A model generated the notes under the pieces. The model was not told the origin of the DNA and ran no database searches. It worked only from the letters and a program-made list of their open reading frames with translations. From assembly GCA_025716815.1 (NCBI GenBank), contig JAIXMN010000011.1, positions 744,001 to 808,000 on the forward strand: 64,000 bases of DNA, written 5' to 3'. Positions within the stretch are counted from its first letter, which is position 1. Every line of letters begins with the position of its first letter. Origin of the DNA: Dichotomocladium elegans (taxonomy: Eukaryota; Mucoromycota; Mucoromycetes; Mucorales; Lichtheimiaceae). The position numbers and the translations under genes are program-made. Of the stretch, positions 48,440 to 59,829 are shown one piece after another.

Positions 48440-50131
48440 GTGAAGGGTGTTCTAGAAAATATAGGGGAAGAGATGAGCATAAGCGAGAAAGAAGGAAAGG
48501 AGTGGGATAGATAGGTGGGGGTGGAACATGCAATATTGGCTTCCTTTGGGAACCATATGTCGCATGCTCTCAAACAGAAAAAAAAAGTGGGTTGAGGAAG
48601 GGTCATACAAACAATCCCATCTTGGAAGATAGATTTCCGTCAACGTATATAGCGTTTATTGATGAAGTCTTCATGTGGTTATCATTAGCTGAAGGGGTAT
48701 GCATCTGGACACATGCATACACCCACACACAATCACCAAGCACTTTTTTTTTTACGAAAACAAGTAAAAGCTTAAAAGAGGAGAGAGAATGTAAAGCATG
48801 TTCCTCCTTTCTCTTCTCTGTGCGTTTTACTTGCGTCTAAACCTATCTTGTCTCATACGATTTTTACTAGCGTGCCAGCACTCTATCTTATAGCTCAGGG
48901 TTACCTTGGAGGGTAGTATTCCTCGGTTATCATCAACGTGCCAAGGATGCTTGATGGGTTGGATGAACACTCCGGTATCCTTCCGGCACCGAGATAGGTG
49001 ACTTTCATCCCGAGACTGTTCTTCGGTCTCAGACAATGCAAGGACAACACATATTGTAGCTACTCATTATTGAAAAGGGAGAGCGAATACAGTGAATATG
49101 TAAGGAGTGCTTCCGAGGATCCATTTGACTTCCCCTAGGACTAGGTCATTCTGCATAAACATTCATCATGGAGCACGTACAGTTAATAATGTTGCCGCTC
49201 GTTAATCGCTCAACCAGTCATCTTTTGCTGTAGTGGGATGCAAGCTTGTCAGATCCCCTCCTCCCCTGCTGCTATCCTGCTCTGCCAAAGGGCGTCATCT
49301 CTAATGTGAATGCAACACACTTTACTCGTAACGCTCGAACGAATTCACTTCCCGAAGCAAAATCCTCCCCACTTTCAATGTTTCCATGCCACGCACGTTC
49401 ATTTTTCTATATTTAACAATTATATCGATTGATGAGACAAAGAAAAAACATAACATACCATGGTACAGTGTATTGAATGGAATATCTCTTTAGTTACAAT
49501 AGAGGTATGCAACCCGTGGCACTAGACCCAATTCAGTAAGGCAGGCACTTACTTGTTCAATAAAAATTTAATTTCGCAAGTCTAATGGCCGCACATTACG
49601 GTGATTGGTTCTAGCCAAATCGCATCACCAAGTGAATCATCGTTTACGATAAACTCTCTCTGTCGAAGAGTATCACCATAAGAGTGCATCATCACAGCGA
49701 ACTTTGTTATTGTACACAATTAACCTACCGCTGCTGCCATTGTCCCTTTGCTGATGCGGCCGGTGGCTGCTCGTGGTCTTACCTCTCCTGCCCCCACCCA
49801 CCCCCGCGTCGCGGACACTTCTGCCATTGCCTCCAGTGATTCGCCCCGTTTAGCCGCGTGAACATCAGGATATGCTTTGACGTTGAGTCGGGACGGTGAA
49901 AGTCAAATGTTTTTCCCGTTATCTAATGAATCTTTCTTCCCAACATATAAAGTATAATATGTGCACAATTTTATACAACTATTTCTATCTTGAAAACGAG
50001 ATCCATTTCTATGTGAAATAAACTAAAAATGGTATATAGTATCTTTTCAATTTCTATCGCTGGGATGAAGTGAAAGGATGAACATTGGATACGAAGATGT
50101 TTGCATACATATGCTATTTTCCAAAATCAAA
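48440..50131. other. Gene-poor region between CLIP-like gene and transposon copy B
   Basis: No gene could be supported. The minus-strand frame 49036-48827 (69 codons, ending before a GTAACC donor-like site) is polar and could be an exon, but no family was recognised. The rest is AT-rich with no long frames. Confidence 0.4.
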
Positions 50132-51760
50132 GTCGTACCCTGCCAATTCTGAAGTCGCAGAATCACAAAAATATAATCGCGTTTTTCCCAGAATACGCTT
50201 GAATGTCACATGCATACACGGAAAGATGTCGCACAAAAAAAGCTTGACAGATCCATCCTTCCTCTTTGACTCTTTCTCTTTTATACACTTTTCCATTCTG
50301 AAATGAGCAACCTATTTTCCTACGAAGATGGCCAAGGTCATATCGTTGATGAGAATGGCTGTCCAGAACCTATGGACTATGTTGTTGGTGAAGAAACGTA
50401 CTGTCTGCAACCCGTTTGTTCTCGTACTGAATATCTGCGTAGCGTATCTTGCAGAGATAACTCTGATCTTACTACCACACACATTCATAAGCGAAAGGAT
50501 ACAGACATGCGGATGAAAGAAGCAAGGATCAACCGCAGTTATACAACCTACACTGACCAAGACAAGGTCGGATTTTTCAAACTGATGTCTGAGAAGGTCT
50601 TGAGTATATCAGGTGCTAGGACTCCATGTTCATTCAGCCCAGCGACGGGCATTAGAATACAAAAAGGACCCTGACAGCATCTTTAAGAAACCTAACTCGA
50701 GGGATTGTTCGCGTATTCTCAATGAAGAGCATAAGAGCGTTATTTTAGAGTGTGTTGATATGTATCCATCCATTGTCCTAGAGTAGCTGATGGAGCAACT
50801 ACTCCAACTATTTAAAGATCTCGAAGTGTCTAAAACGACACTCCATCGATTTATGAAAAACAAATGCAACTTGTCATAGAAAAACGGCTCTGTTTCAGCC
50901 TGTAGACAGGAATAGCATTACGAAGATCCAACGGCGCCTTGACGGGGTGTGCAGATGGGATAGGACCAACATCCGTTTTAGAAAAACTGCGTTTTTCCTT
51001 GATGAGTCTGGATTCCATATTAATATGAAATGGGAGACTCCCGCCATCACCAACCGAGAAAGAAGGGCGATTCAATCTGAAGTTGCGAGCAAACGAACTG
51101 TAACTGGACGATATCTCAGCTTCCTTAAGTCTACAATAGATGAAATGGATAGATAGGAACATATGAAGGGTCCATTATTTGGTGATGGATAATGCACCCT
51201 AACCATAAGGCTGGGGATATCGATGTGCTTATCTTCCACCACACTCATCTGAACTCATTCCGATTGAGCAGTTTTGGTCGGGTGTCAAGAGCAAAGTAAA
51301 ACGCAATAGGTTACCCTTGTCCCAATCTACAACCTTCTAATATTCCGGATCCTCTGTAGATAACGATATCAGCCTAGCTCAAGTGCCTCGAGAAGAGAGG
51401 GTATGGGCTTTGGGTGAGACCGTGGTTTGGCTGCACCGGCGCAAGTATCCCACCATGGCTTCGTCGAGGTGCTTTTTTCGTCTGCTCCCTCCGTTGCTTT
51501 CCTCGATGCTTCTGTCGCTGGTGTTGACGTTGGTCCGTCGTCATCCCTCCTCGTTCCTTCCTCCAACGCTTCGGCTGTCGATGCTCAACAGCTTTGGCTT
51601 CTTCCTTTCCTTCCTTTTCCACCATTGTTATCGCAATGGTACGCCTAGCTACCTACGGGGCAAGTTGAAGAGTAAGAAGGGTACTGATGTTTTCTTTGAC
51701 TAACGGGTATGTCTCCGGCCTTTCTTATCCATGCGACAAATTTATGTTTTTATGCGACAT
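50132..51760 (+). mobile_element. IS630/Tc1-mariner-like DNA transposon, copy B (inactive)
   Basis: This copy is inverted relative to copy A and nearly identical to it over the transposase part. Candidate repeats are ATGTCGCACAAAAAA at 50226 and the inverted ATGCGACAT ending at 51760 (reverse complement ATGTCGCATAAAAA). Similarity to copy A extends outward to about 50132. The region beyond the transposase (51380-51703) holds an open frame shared with copy A that may be just a by-product of base composition. Target-site duplication was not resolved. Confidence 0.8.
50303..51370 (+). pseudogene. Broken IS630/Tc1-mariner-like transposase, copy B
   Basis: Starts MSNLFSYEDGQGH and shows the same HTH-like and DDE-type blocks as copy A. 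It shares the frame break after CSFSPATG, the TAG stop at 51154-51156 and the extra G at about 51168-51170. It has its own extra C in the second catalytic motif (GCACCCTAACC, about 51195-51204). Unlike copy A it keeps the base after KSK, so reading continues as KVKRNRLPLSQSTT before another stop. Not functional as read. Confidence 0.8.
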
Positions 51761-54128
51761 AAAAATAAAGTACTGTAGGTGATATCATATCATAATTCTA
51801 CGGGTCCGCTACGTATTATACTTTCAAAAACAAGAAGGTTAATGCAACGTCGTACAAAATATGTACTATCGGATATAGCGGTGTAAAGCTGTCCGCAACT
51901 AACAGCGAGAATCGATGCTCAAAGTACACCTTGAACAGACACATCGCCAATTTTTTTAATCCTGCAAGCATGTATACAGCATATGCAGCTTAATTTTCCC
52001 TGGACGTCCTCCCCTTTGCATAAAAGGATACTGTAGTCTCATCTGGATTATGACGGGTGATTTGATTTTAAGCAGAACAAGTCGAGAAGCCAATGATATC
52101 GACTCAAATACCTCGTTCACCTAGAACATGCATCCATTGATAGCTTTGACCGCAGTCCGGCAACGAAAGTGAACAGATATGTAATGCTTATGATAGGGAA
52201 AAGAGTATGACAGGGTTCATATGCTTTCCAAGCATCTCTTTCAATGTGTTCGTGGCTCATCCGGCAAAATTGGGAACAACACGCTACAAAAGATCTTCAC
52301 CGACTTGAAATTTTCGAGATAGTTTCTGACTTTAATGGTCCCATTGACCGATAAAATGCAAACCATAGAGAAGCACCATATGAAGTGCGATAACAGCAAT
52401 GTATTTCCGACAACTGAGGATGATGTCATGCTCTCTATGAGCAAGAGCGCTGTTCAGTTGCATTGGTCTCTCAACTTTCGTCAAAAATATATAGATATTG
52501 TCTGCGGGTATTCAGGGTCGCTGTAAGAAGGCCGTTGAGGATAGCAAGACAATCTGACACCAGAGAGACCGCTTTATTGTCTAAATTAGATGCCTACCTT
52601 ATTCCTGATTATATTGCACCACTGCTCGATTAAACCTAAAATCCTATATCAGGCGTGAATTCTCCGAGGTGGGATGTCGCGCGAAGGTGTGGTCTCAACG
52701 CAATAAGCTCCTCGCTATGGCCAAAAGCTTAGTTGAAACCATCCTACAGTGTTCATTTCAAGGGACAGGGATCTAATCTGTACTATGAACATGATTCTTT
52801 GGTAAACAAAGTATGACGGACGAAAGTCGTAGCAGACAAGACGGAGACGTATATCCAAGATTACAGCACTCTGGAAATAAACTGCTCTCCCAAGTATAGA
52901 CCCTTGTAGCTTCTGAATAGCTCTGCATAAAAGAATAAGCGAAACAAAGAGCGCTGATTCCGTGTGGGGCTGTTTCTGATACACAAGTGATTTTATTTTC
53001 CCGAGTGAGGATGGTCAACAAACTCGAGGAGGAAAATTCGATATGTGGCTGTTTTGATGCAGGATATGCTTTTGAACATGTCAACTTTCAGCTTAAAAAT
53101 AAATCTTGTTTGGGACAGTGGGCGGCGAGATATTATGCTCGAATCTTTCCTTCATAGGAGTATTTGTGACCTCTTGTTAGAGGGTAGGCTTTATAGCAAT
53201 TAACATTTTTTTCAAGATACGCTACGCAGATATCGGGTGTAGCAACAGCAATTTAAGAATATGTAACAGTTTCCTTCGAGTATTGACATCCCTAAAACAT
53301 GCGGGGCCTGTCACTTGTCAGAGAAAGAGGCAAGCTTTTTTGGAGATATATTATTGCGTGTATACCATTGGCTGCTCTATCAGGCCTGCTGACCTCTAGC
53401 GGATACAACTCCTTTTCCCAGCAAAGTGCAATAAATGATTCCAGAAACAAGTATACCCTTTGCGCTTAAGTGGCAACTGCAACAGAACACATCCACACCA
53501 CATGCTCGAAGATTTGTAATCCTAATAAACGCACAGAATACCCTTGTGCAAGCTGAATGCATGCGTGAGTGGGAAATATTTCAATCGAAGTCGGCTGTTT
53601 CTAGGATGCGGGATTTTTACGTCATCATGTCAGATATCGTATAACCGTCTCAAGAATATCGCACAGCTTAAACGACAGAAGTCCTATGATGATACGATAG
53701 TTATTAGGTTGAGATAACATCAGGGAATAATCTGGATGGAACTGGGCCATGATAGAACGCATATCTGCATACACAGGCATTCTGCAAATAGCCGATCTTG
53801 AAGCAATCCCAAGATCAATGCATCCGAGTTTGGGGAGGAAAGGATTCGGTTGAGTATGAAAAGAGAAAAAAATTAACCCGATCCGACTTTTTTTTTTTTC
53901 TTTAAAAAAATGAACTGTGTGAGGTTATCCCCGGCTCTTCCTTTCAACCAGAAATCCATGTTTACCGCAGTGCTCACCGACAAGTTATAGCCGACTAAAG
54001 CACCATCTACTATCCTCTCACTCCTAATACGCTTCCTATCTCTTTCTCCTCACTCCGTTTTCCCCTAATCAAGAACATCTCCAACTTTTCTGTTCTTTTT
54101 TGAAACTTCTTTACCAAATTATAACCGG
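51761..54128. other. Gene-poor region with transposon debris
   Basis: No gene could be supported. Short frames at 52335-52526 (+), 52715-53084 (-) and 53435-53644 (+) have no recognisable domain. One relic of the DNA transposon lies near 53.15-53.29 kb. The last 150 bp are strongly pyrimidine-rich, fitting a leader for the gene at 54129. Confidence 0.45.
53150..53290 (-). mobile_element. Small relic of the IS630/Tc1-mariner-like element
   Basis: CAAGATACGCTACGCAGATAT at about 53213-53233 matches the copy A segment near 41157-41177 except for one base. The following sequence (GAGTATTGACATC, AACAG-rich stretch) is only loosely similar. Orientation is as in copy A. The rest of the element is not recognisable, so this is an old fragment. 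Confidence 0.5.
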
Positions 54129-55250
54129 ATGACGAATAGCAATATCAAAGCCACGCCCATTTCCAGCCAGAGGAAGATTCCTCCTTCAATGCATACTCCA
54201 GCGCCCATGAAAGCTGTACCCAAGCTACCCAGACACGGCCATTCGCCTGCAGAAAACGCTCTCAAGCAGCAGCAGCAGATGTATAGCAATAAGAACAGAC
54301 ATCTGACTTCATCCAAATGTTCGCCATCTGCCAAGTCCGCCATTACTGATGTACAGCAACAGCACAGCAGCAACAAGAACAAGAAGCCATCTCTGGCTAA
54401 GACTTCGTCATCTGTAAAGCCTGCCAATGCGCTCAAGTCGCAGCGTCAATGCAACAAAAACAAGAATCAGTTGAAGACCGCCCCATTTGCGCAAGTATCC
54501 CTTGCTGCGGAGCAGCAGAAGTTAGCGGTGATTACGCCAGAGCAAGAAAGGTCAGCCAATATGACCAACTCCAAGAAGGAGTGGGGAACTCTTAAGAAGG
54601 AGAATCACCATCCCAAGTTGCCTCAACAAGGCAAAAGACGCAATAACAACAAATCCTTTCCTGTTATGGCTCCCAAGGCTCGCCGTGCTGAACTCAAGCG
54701 AGAGATTGCATCAATGACTGATGCTCTGCAGAGCTTCGAGTTGAGTTCGAGCCCACCTTCCAGCTCGGGCGAATCGTCAGACTCGGAAACTCCTAATGGT
54801 AATAACCGGTCGTTCCCGAGGAATAGTACCAAGCAGCAGAACCAAACCGGTAAGAATGCGGCTATGGCATCCAAGCTTGGTTCCAATGCCGTCTTCCCCG
54901 TATTGGTGAAGAAGGCGCAGCCGGACCAAAAGGCTACCGCCGCCAAAGTCTACTGTGGCCCACGCTTTAGCAATGCGCCTGCACCAAGCGCCCTTCCTCT
55001 TCCCGGACTCAATTCCACACCCTCTCACGCTCATCCTATTGCAGCGTTGGCGCACGACGATGGAGTTTTTGCGATGGATGATCTTCAACAGCAATCAAAG
55101 GAGCTTATGAACCTCCTTGTCCCTCAGAACAACCAACACGCTTCCCTTGTACCATTCACCCCAAGGACAGCGCATACTCCGGGTACAGTCGACAGTACGC
55201 TCTCTGAAATACAAAGAGGCCTTCGTTCGATGCTGAAGATCTCTACCTAA
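54129..55250 (+). CDS. PNRC/Edc1-like mRNA decapping enhancer
   Basis: An intronless frame of 373 aa, unusual in this window. The protein is basic, low complex and rich in Asn, Gln, Lys and Ser. Near residues 275-293 it carries VYCGPRFSNAPAPSALPLP, the PNRC signature (YxGPxFxxSPxPSxLPxP). In yeast Edc1 and human PNRC2 this short motif binds Dcp1 and stimulates mRNA decapping by Dcp2. A second short segment near the C-terminus (LSEIQRGLRSMLKI) looks like an amphipathic helix and may be another docking site. The start is the first ATG after a CT-rich leader. Apart from the motif, the protein appears disordered. Function is inferred from the motif only. Confidence 0.8.
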   Translation: MTNSNIKATPISSQRKIPPSMHTPAPMKAVPKLPRHGHSPAENALKQQQQMYSNKNRHLTSSKCSPSAKSAITDVQQQHSSNKNKKPSLAKTSSSVKPANALKSQRQCNKNKNQLKTAPFAQVSLAAEQQKLAVITPEQERSANMTNSKKEWGTLKKENHHPKLPQQGKRRNNNKSFPVMAPKARRAELKREIASMTDALQSFELSSSPPSSSGESSDSETPNGNNRSFPRNSTKQQNQTGKNAAMASKLGSNAVFPVLVKKAQPDQKATAAKVYCGPRFSNAPAPSALPLPGLNSTPSHAHPIAALAHDDGVFAMDDLQQQSKELMNLLVPQNNQHASLVPFTPRTAHTPGTVDSTLSEIQRGLRSMLKIST

Positions 55251-56170
55251 TTGATACAACGACGAAACAGTCGATTTGTGCAGCAACTGTTCACAACATC
55301 TCACTCACAATCATCCCTTTTACTCTCCAGTTCTTTATTCACCTCCCATCATTCCTACTCTTTTTTTTTTCTTTTGTACATTTTCTTATTCATTTTGGAT
55401 TTCTGGTTGGCGAAGCATTCTTGTGAGAAAATGCTTGTTTCTTTCAGTCCCGCACAATTCCCTTTTTCTCTTTTATACTTTTTTTTTTGTATCATATTGT
55501 TTTCTTCATCCTTTCTTTTTATGGTGCATCGCAGGAACAAATCCTGTCATATGTTTAAGGATCCTCGTTGTCACCATTCCATTTTCTTTTCATCTTCCAA
55601 GCAATCCGTCGCCAACATCACTCGCCGGAGAACGCATCGTAACATCGAACAAGCCCTATTCTGGTATAACCAACGCTGTACAACTTTCGTACACAGACAC
55701 TATTCTCTTTATTGACACTGTGGTGTCTTTCTTCTTATTCTCTTTTTCCCCTCTCTCTTTATAAGAACTTATTAGTGCACCCCTTCTGTTCCTCCTCTCA
55801 CTCTGTGATCCCCTTTTAAGTAGTTTCCCCCTTTTTCAAATAAAATAAAATGGAAGATTTATCTTCTAACAAAAGCACTACCATTCTGATTGTAAATGAC
55901 GCCATAGCACATAATAGGTAGACCGTCCGTTGTGAAGATACGCTCATGTAATTGATATGAATATCGCCGTATACCAACGTTACCGCAGACTGATGTACAG
56001 CTCTACCGTGAGCAAGCTGCTGCACATGTGTTTTTAGGTTGTGTACACGACGCTCGCCCCGCTCTAGACTGGATTGAACGGACTGGAAACGTCGGGGTCT
56101 TTTAATCGACCGCATAAGTCGTAAGAATTGAATACGTGGTTGGTTTTCTTTTTTTTTTTTACTTTTTGCC
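55251..56170. other. Intergenic region, probably the long 3' UTR of the Edc1-like gene
   Basis: Strongly T- and C-rich on the plus strand (about 55320-55520 and 55720-55800). Two overlapping open frames (55251-55764) encode only Phe/Ser/Leu-rich low-complexity sequence and are not believed. Confidence 0.5.
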
Positions 56171-56838
56171 ATGCATCAAGTCGATTCTCGCTCGTCTTCC
56201 AGTTCCTCTGCTGCTGCCACCCCCACAACTCATGTCGGATCCTCACCCGATCATGCCTCAAATGGTGCCTCAAACGCAATTCGTCTTGGCCTTGAGGACC
56301 AATTGAACGATTTGCTTCAGGTGCTCTTTGAATTAAGCGTAGTCGTTTACGATTTTCAACCTGATGGCAACCAACTTGTTTGGAACAAAATGTTCGTTGC
56401 CAAACTGAGAAAAGAATTGGTTCAATTTTATGAGCTGACACACTACTTCCAGTAATGCAATCCTCGCCCATTACCAAAAGATCGATGAGCTTAGAAACGG
56501 CCTAGACACGTTCGTTCCAGAAGAAGTTATCAAGTAAGTTTGAACACTATGAATTTCTTTCCTTTTGTCTCTAATCGAAGGGAATTGCCTGTAGTTTTGT
56601 GGAGCAAGGACGGAATCCGGATATTTTTACGCAAACATTTGTGGAAAGGACAGCGAGCGAGAATCAGTTCACCAACGGAAAAATCAAGGCTGTTGATGTA
56701 AGAAGGCTTTTTTGTTGGGAGTAGAAAAGAGTTTGCCACTCACTGAGAGTGATTTAGGACTTCCGGAGCATTCTTTCAGATGAATTTGCAAAGTCGTTTC
56801 CAGACCTCTATGAAAACGCGGAAGCCTATGACCTGTAA
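56171..56838 (+). CDS. MED10: Mediator complex subunit 10
   Basis: Four exons (56171-56391, 56453-56533, 56595-56697, 56758-56838) encode 161 aa. A Ser/Ala-rich N-terminus leads into the Med10 fold: LEDQLNDLLQVLFELSVVVY, DFQP, the helix ILAHYQKIDELRNGLDTFVP, then NFVEQGRNPDIFTQTFVER and FAKSFPDLYE. The EQGRNP block is diagnostic. Med10 (yeast Nut2) belongs to the Mediator middle module and bridges activators to RNA polymerase II. Intron 1 uses a nonstandard GTTCGT donor (56392), which gives the Med10-like junction NKINAIL. The length is typical. Confidence 0.92.
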
Positions 56839-57249
56839 ATCGACGTGGCTACGACTTTACAGAGATCCCTCCCCCAAAGAAAAACCAAAAAAAGAAAACC
56901 GAATAGCAATGGGTGGTGCTGCTACCAAATCCTACTACCTACCTCCATATACATTTTGGCATGAAACAAACGTGCTAATAGAATGCCTGTATACCAGACC
57001 GTGAAATTACATCGACGGCGCCATTTCACTAGGTCTATATCCACTCAGTAGTGACAATGCTATTTTAGCAGGGAAGATTGCTTAGACAACTTGATTCAAC
57101 CAAAAAAAATAAAATAAAGGCTGTTATTAAGCCCATTCTGGAAGTTTCACCCGCTTAATCGAATCTTTCCGGCATCGTGTGACTCAAAAACAAACCCGCT
57201 CTCCGAATCCCCAAAAAAGAACCCCCTTCTTTTACTGAAATAATACGCA
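56839..57249. other. Intergenic region
   Basis: A 411-bp gap with no supported coding sequence. A-rich tracts near 56880-56905 and 57095-57120. Confidence 0.5.
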
Positions 57250-58800
57250 ATGGCCTCTCGATTGCTCATGTCAAGGGCCGCAAAGCCTGTTTTTCCCCGC
57301 TCCACTGTTGCAGTACGTCCCTGAAGATCTTCGTTTAATTCTACGCTTCCTTACCAGAATTAACTCTGTGCATCATAGCGCATGCGCGGTCTTGCAACCC
57401 CGGCCAGCCTGCTACCGACGTTCCGCAAAACAGTTCTTCCTAATGGCTTTACGGTTGCCACCGAGGAAAATCCCGCTTCGCAAACTGCTACCGTTGGTGT
57501 ATGGATTGATGCTGGATCGCGCGCCGAAAATTTAAAAAACAACGGTTCAGCTCATTTTCTGGAGCACATGGCCTTCAAGGTACCTACCCTCTTAGCGAAA
57601 AAGTAGCACTACCCTTGATTCCCGCTTTAACGCATTTTTTGCCCCTAACTATGACATTAGGGTACCAATCGCCGCTCGCAGCGTGATCTTGAGCTGCAAA
57701 TAGAAAACATGGGCGGTCACTTAAACGCTTATACCTCGCGTGAGCAGACGGTGTACTATGCAAAGGCGTTTAAGCACGATGTTCCACAAGCTGTAGACAT
57801 TCTTTCGGACATTCTGCAAAATTCTCGTCTTGATCCCGGTGCGATCGAGCGTGAGCGCGACGTTATTCTGCGTGAGCAAGAGGAAGTCGACAAGCAGATG
57901 GAAGAGGTGGTGTTTGACCATCTACATGCGACGGCATTCCAGAATGAGTCTCTAGGACTGACGATTCTTGGCCCCAAAGAAAATATCCAGACCTTGACGC
58001 GGTCGGACCTGTCGACGTATATTAAGACGAATTACACTGGCGAGCGAATGATTCTGGTTGGAACGGGCGGCATCGACCACGATGCACTTGTACGGTTGGC
58101 AGAGAGCCACTTTGGCCAGTTACCCATCGTCGCCAGCCAACAGACGAGCAAGAGCGCCATGAAGAAAGCCAAGTTCACGGGCGCCGAGTTCCGACTTAAT
58201 GACAGCACCGCACAACAGTCTCACATTGCCGTCGCGGTTGAGGGTGCCAGCTGGACATCGGCGGACTATATTCCCCTACTTGTTATGCAATCTATCATCG
58301 GGTCTTGGGACCGTACGCTGGGTGCTACGGGACACATGGATTCTCGACTTTCATCTGTTCTCCACAACCACCAGCTCGCTAATTCCTTCATGTCGTTCAA
58401 CACATCCTACAAAGACACCGGTCTCTGGGGCATCTACATGATCACCGAGAACAAGGACAGAATTGATGACTTGATTTACTTTACGCAGCGCGAATGGATC
58501 CGCTTGGCCAAAAACGTGACCGCTGCAGAGGTTGAGCGGGCAAAGCAACAGCTCAAAGCGGGCCTCATTCTTGGTCTTGACGGCAGCACAGCCATTGCTG
58601 AGGATATCGGTCGTCAGCTTTTGACGTCAGGCACTCGCATGTCTCCAAAAGAGGTCGAGGAAACTGTTGCCAAAGTCACTGTAGATGACGTGCGCCGGGT
58701 AGCGCAGGAGTATCTCATCGACCGTGATGCCGCTGTTGTTGCCATTGGTCCGGTTGACAAGATGTCACCGTATAAGCGGATCAGCAGCCATGATCTATAG
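57250..58800 (+). CDS. Mitochondrial processing peptidase beta subunit
   Basis: Three exons (57250-57312, 57379-57579, 57661-58800) encode 467 aa. The N-terminus is a basic mitochondrial presequence ([19 protein letters not shown]). The M16 zinc motif HFLEH (80-84) is intact, followed by [15 protein letters not shown] and [16 protein letters not shown], which supplies the distal glutamate. The intact zinc site separates the catalytic beta subunit from the alpha subunit, which lacks it. Complex III core protein 1 is related; the full HxxEH and the match to the [11 protein letters not shown] block favour MPP-beta. It removes matrix-targeting presequences together with MPP-alpha. Confidence 0.92.
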
Positions 58801-59829
58801 ACAAAATAAAAGTTTCGCTCTTAAATATTCTTTTTTTTTGCAGCCAAACGTACCGCATTGTACTAAGCAGATAAAAAAAAAAACAAAGCATGATATCTTC
58901 TCGTTGAATGGAGTTGGAAACCGCACAGAACATTCTTTTTACGAGTCGCTCTGCTAAGATCTCGCATGTACATGATTGAGGGCGAACGATTACTCAAGTG
59001 TGCCATGAGGTATGGTCTTTTTTTTTTAGCGGATGTGCCTAGCGCACACCAAAGCCGGGAAGGGGGCGAAGGGGATAACGATTGGATGGAAGATACAGCA
59101 GAACTTGCCGAGGCAAAAGAAGGAGATGCATGCTTTAGATTTGGGCAAAAAGGATGAACTGTTGGATCCTCCACAGTGCGAGACTAGCAACGTATTGATC
59201 GAGCTGAGAGAATACAGTACTGTACCTTTCGCGTTATGACATTGTCGTATCAACAGGCGAAAAAAAAAAGATGTCGATTGTCAATATAAAACATCTCCTT
59301 TACACTTTGGCTTACCAACCGGATCACACACCAGGCGTATTTGGGTATGCGCATGGGCGATCACCATGGCGGAAAGATTGGGTGGTACACCAGGAGCAGC
59401 GGCGACGCGACGGGCAGGGGCACACTGGGCGGTTACGAAGCAGGCGAAAGGCGCGGGCATCGGCAAATTACACCGGGTACGCGGGAGGGAAAAGGAAGAT
59501 GGCAGCAAAAAAAAAAGAAGGAGAGTACCTGGGAGGTGCAAGTAACGCCGGTGCGACGACAGGTGACAGACACAGGCAAAGCTACAAGCAAGAAATGAGG
59601 GTGATTCCGTTTGACCGCTCTTCCATGACTCCTCAAGCACGGGTACGACGGGGCAATATACAAAGGACGGAAGCTGTTAGATTCGAATAACAAGCAAGCC
59701 GATATAAAGCTTCATGCGGATAGCTCATGGAAGATGAGGTTAAGGATGGATTTGATAAAGACAAGTCAGTCATCCATGTGATTGACAATGCTGACACAAG
59801 TACCATGACGTATCAGATGATACTCTCAG
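58801..59829. other. Intergenic region
   Basis: No supported gene. A Gly/Arg/Lys-rich frame at 59271-59690 and several overlapping frames lie in purine-rich sequence; none has a domain. Confidence 0.45.

Noticed and set aside
48827..49036. Minus-strand 69-codon frame, and an overlapping frame starting MKVTYLGAG
   Set aside because: Both are short and not recognised. Either might be an exon, but no partner exon with a matching frame was found.
55251..55764. Two overlapping open frames of about 155-160 codons
   Set aside because: They are translations of a T/C-rich tract, giving only Phe, Ser, Leu and Tyr, and lie in the probable 3' UTR of the Edc1-like gene.
59271..59690. 139-codon frame rich in Gly, Arg and Lys
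   Set aside because: Purine-rich sequence opens several frames at once; no domain, no splice context.
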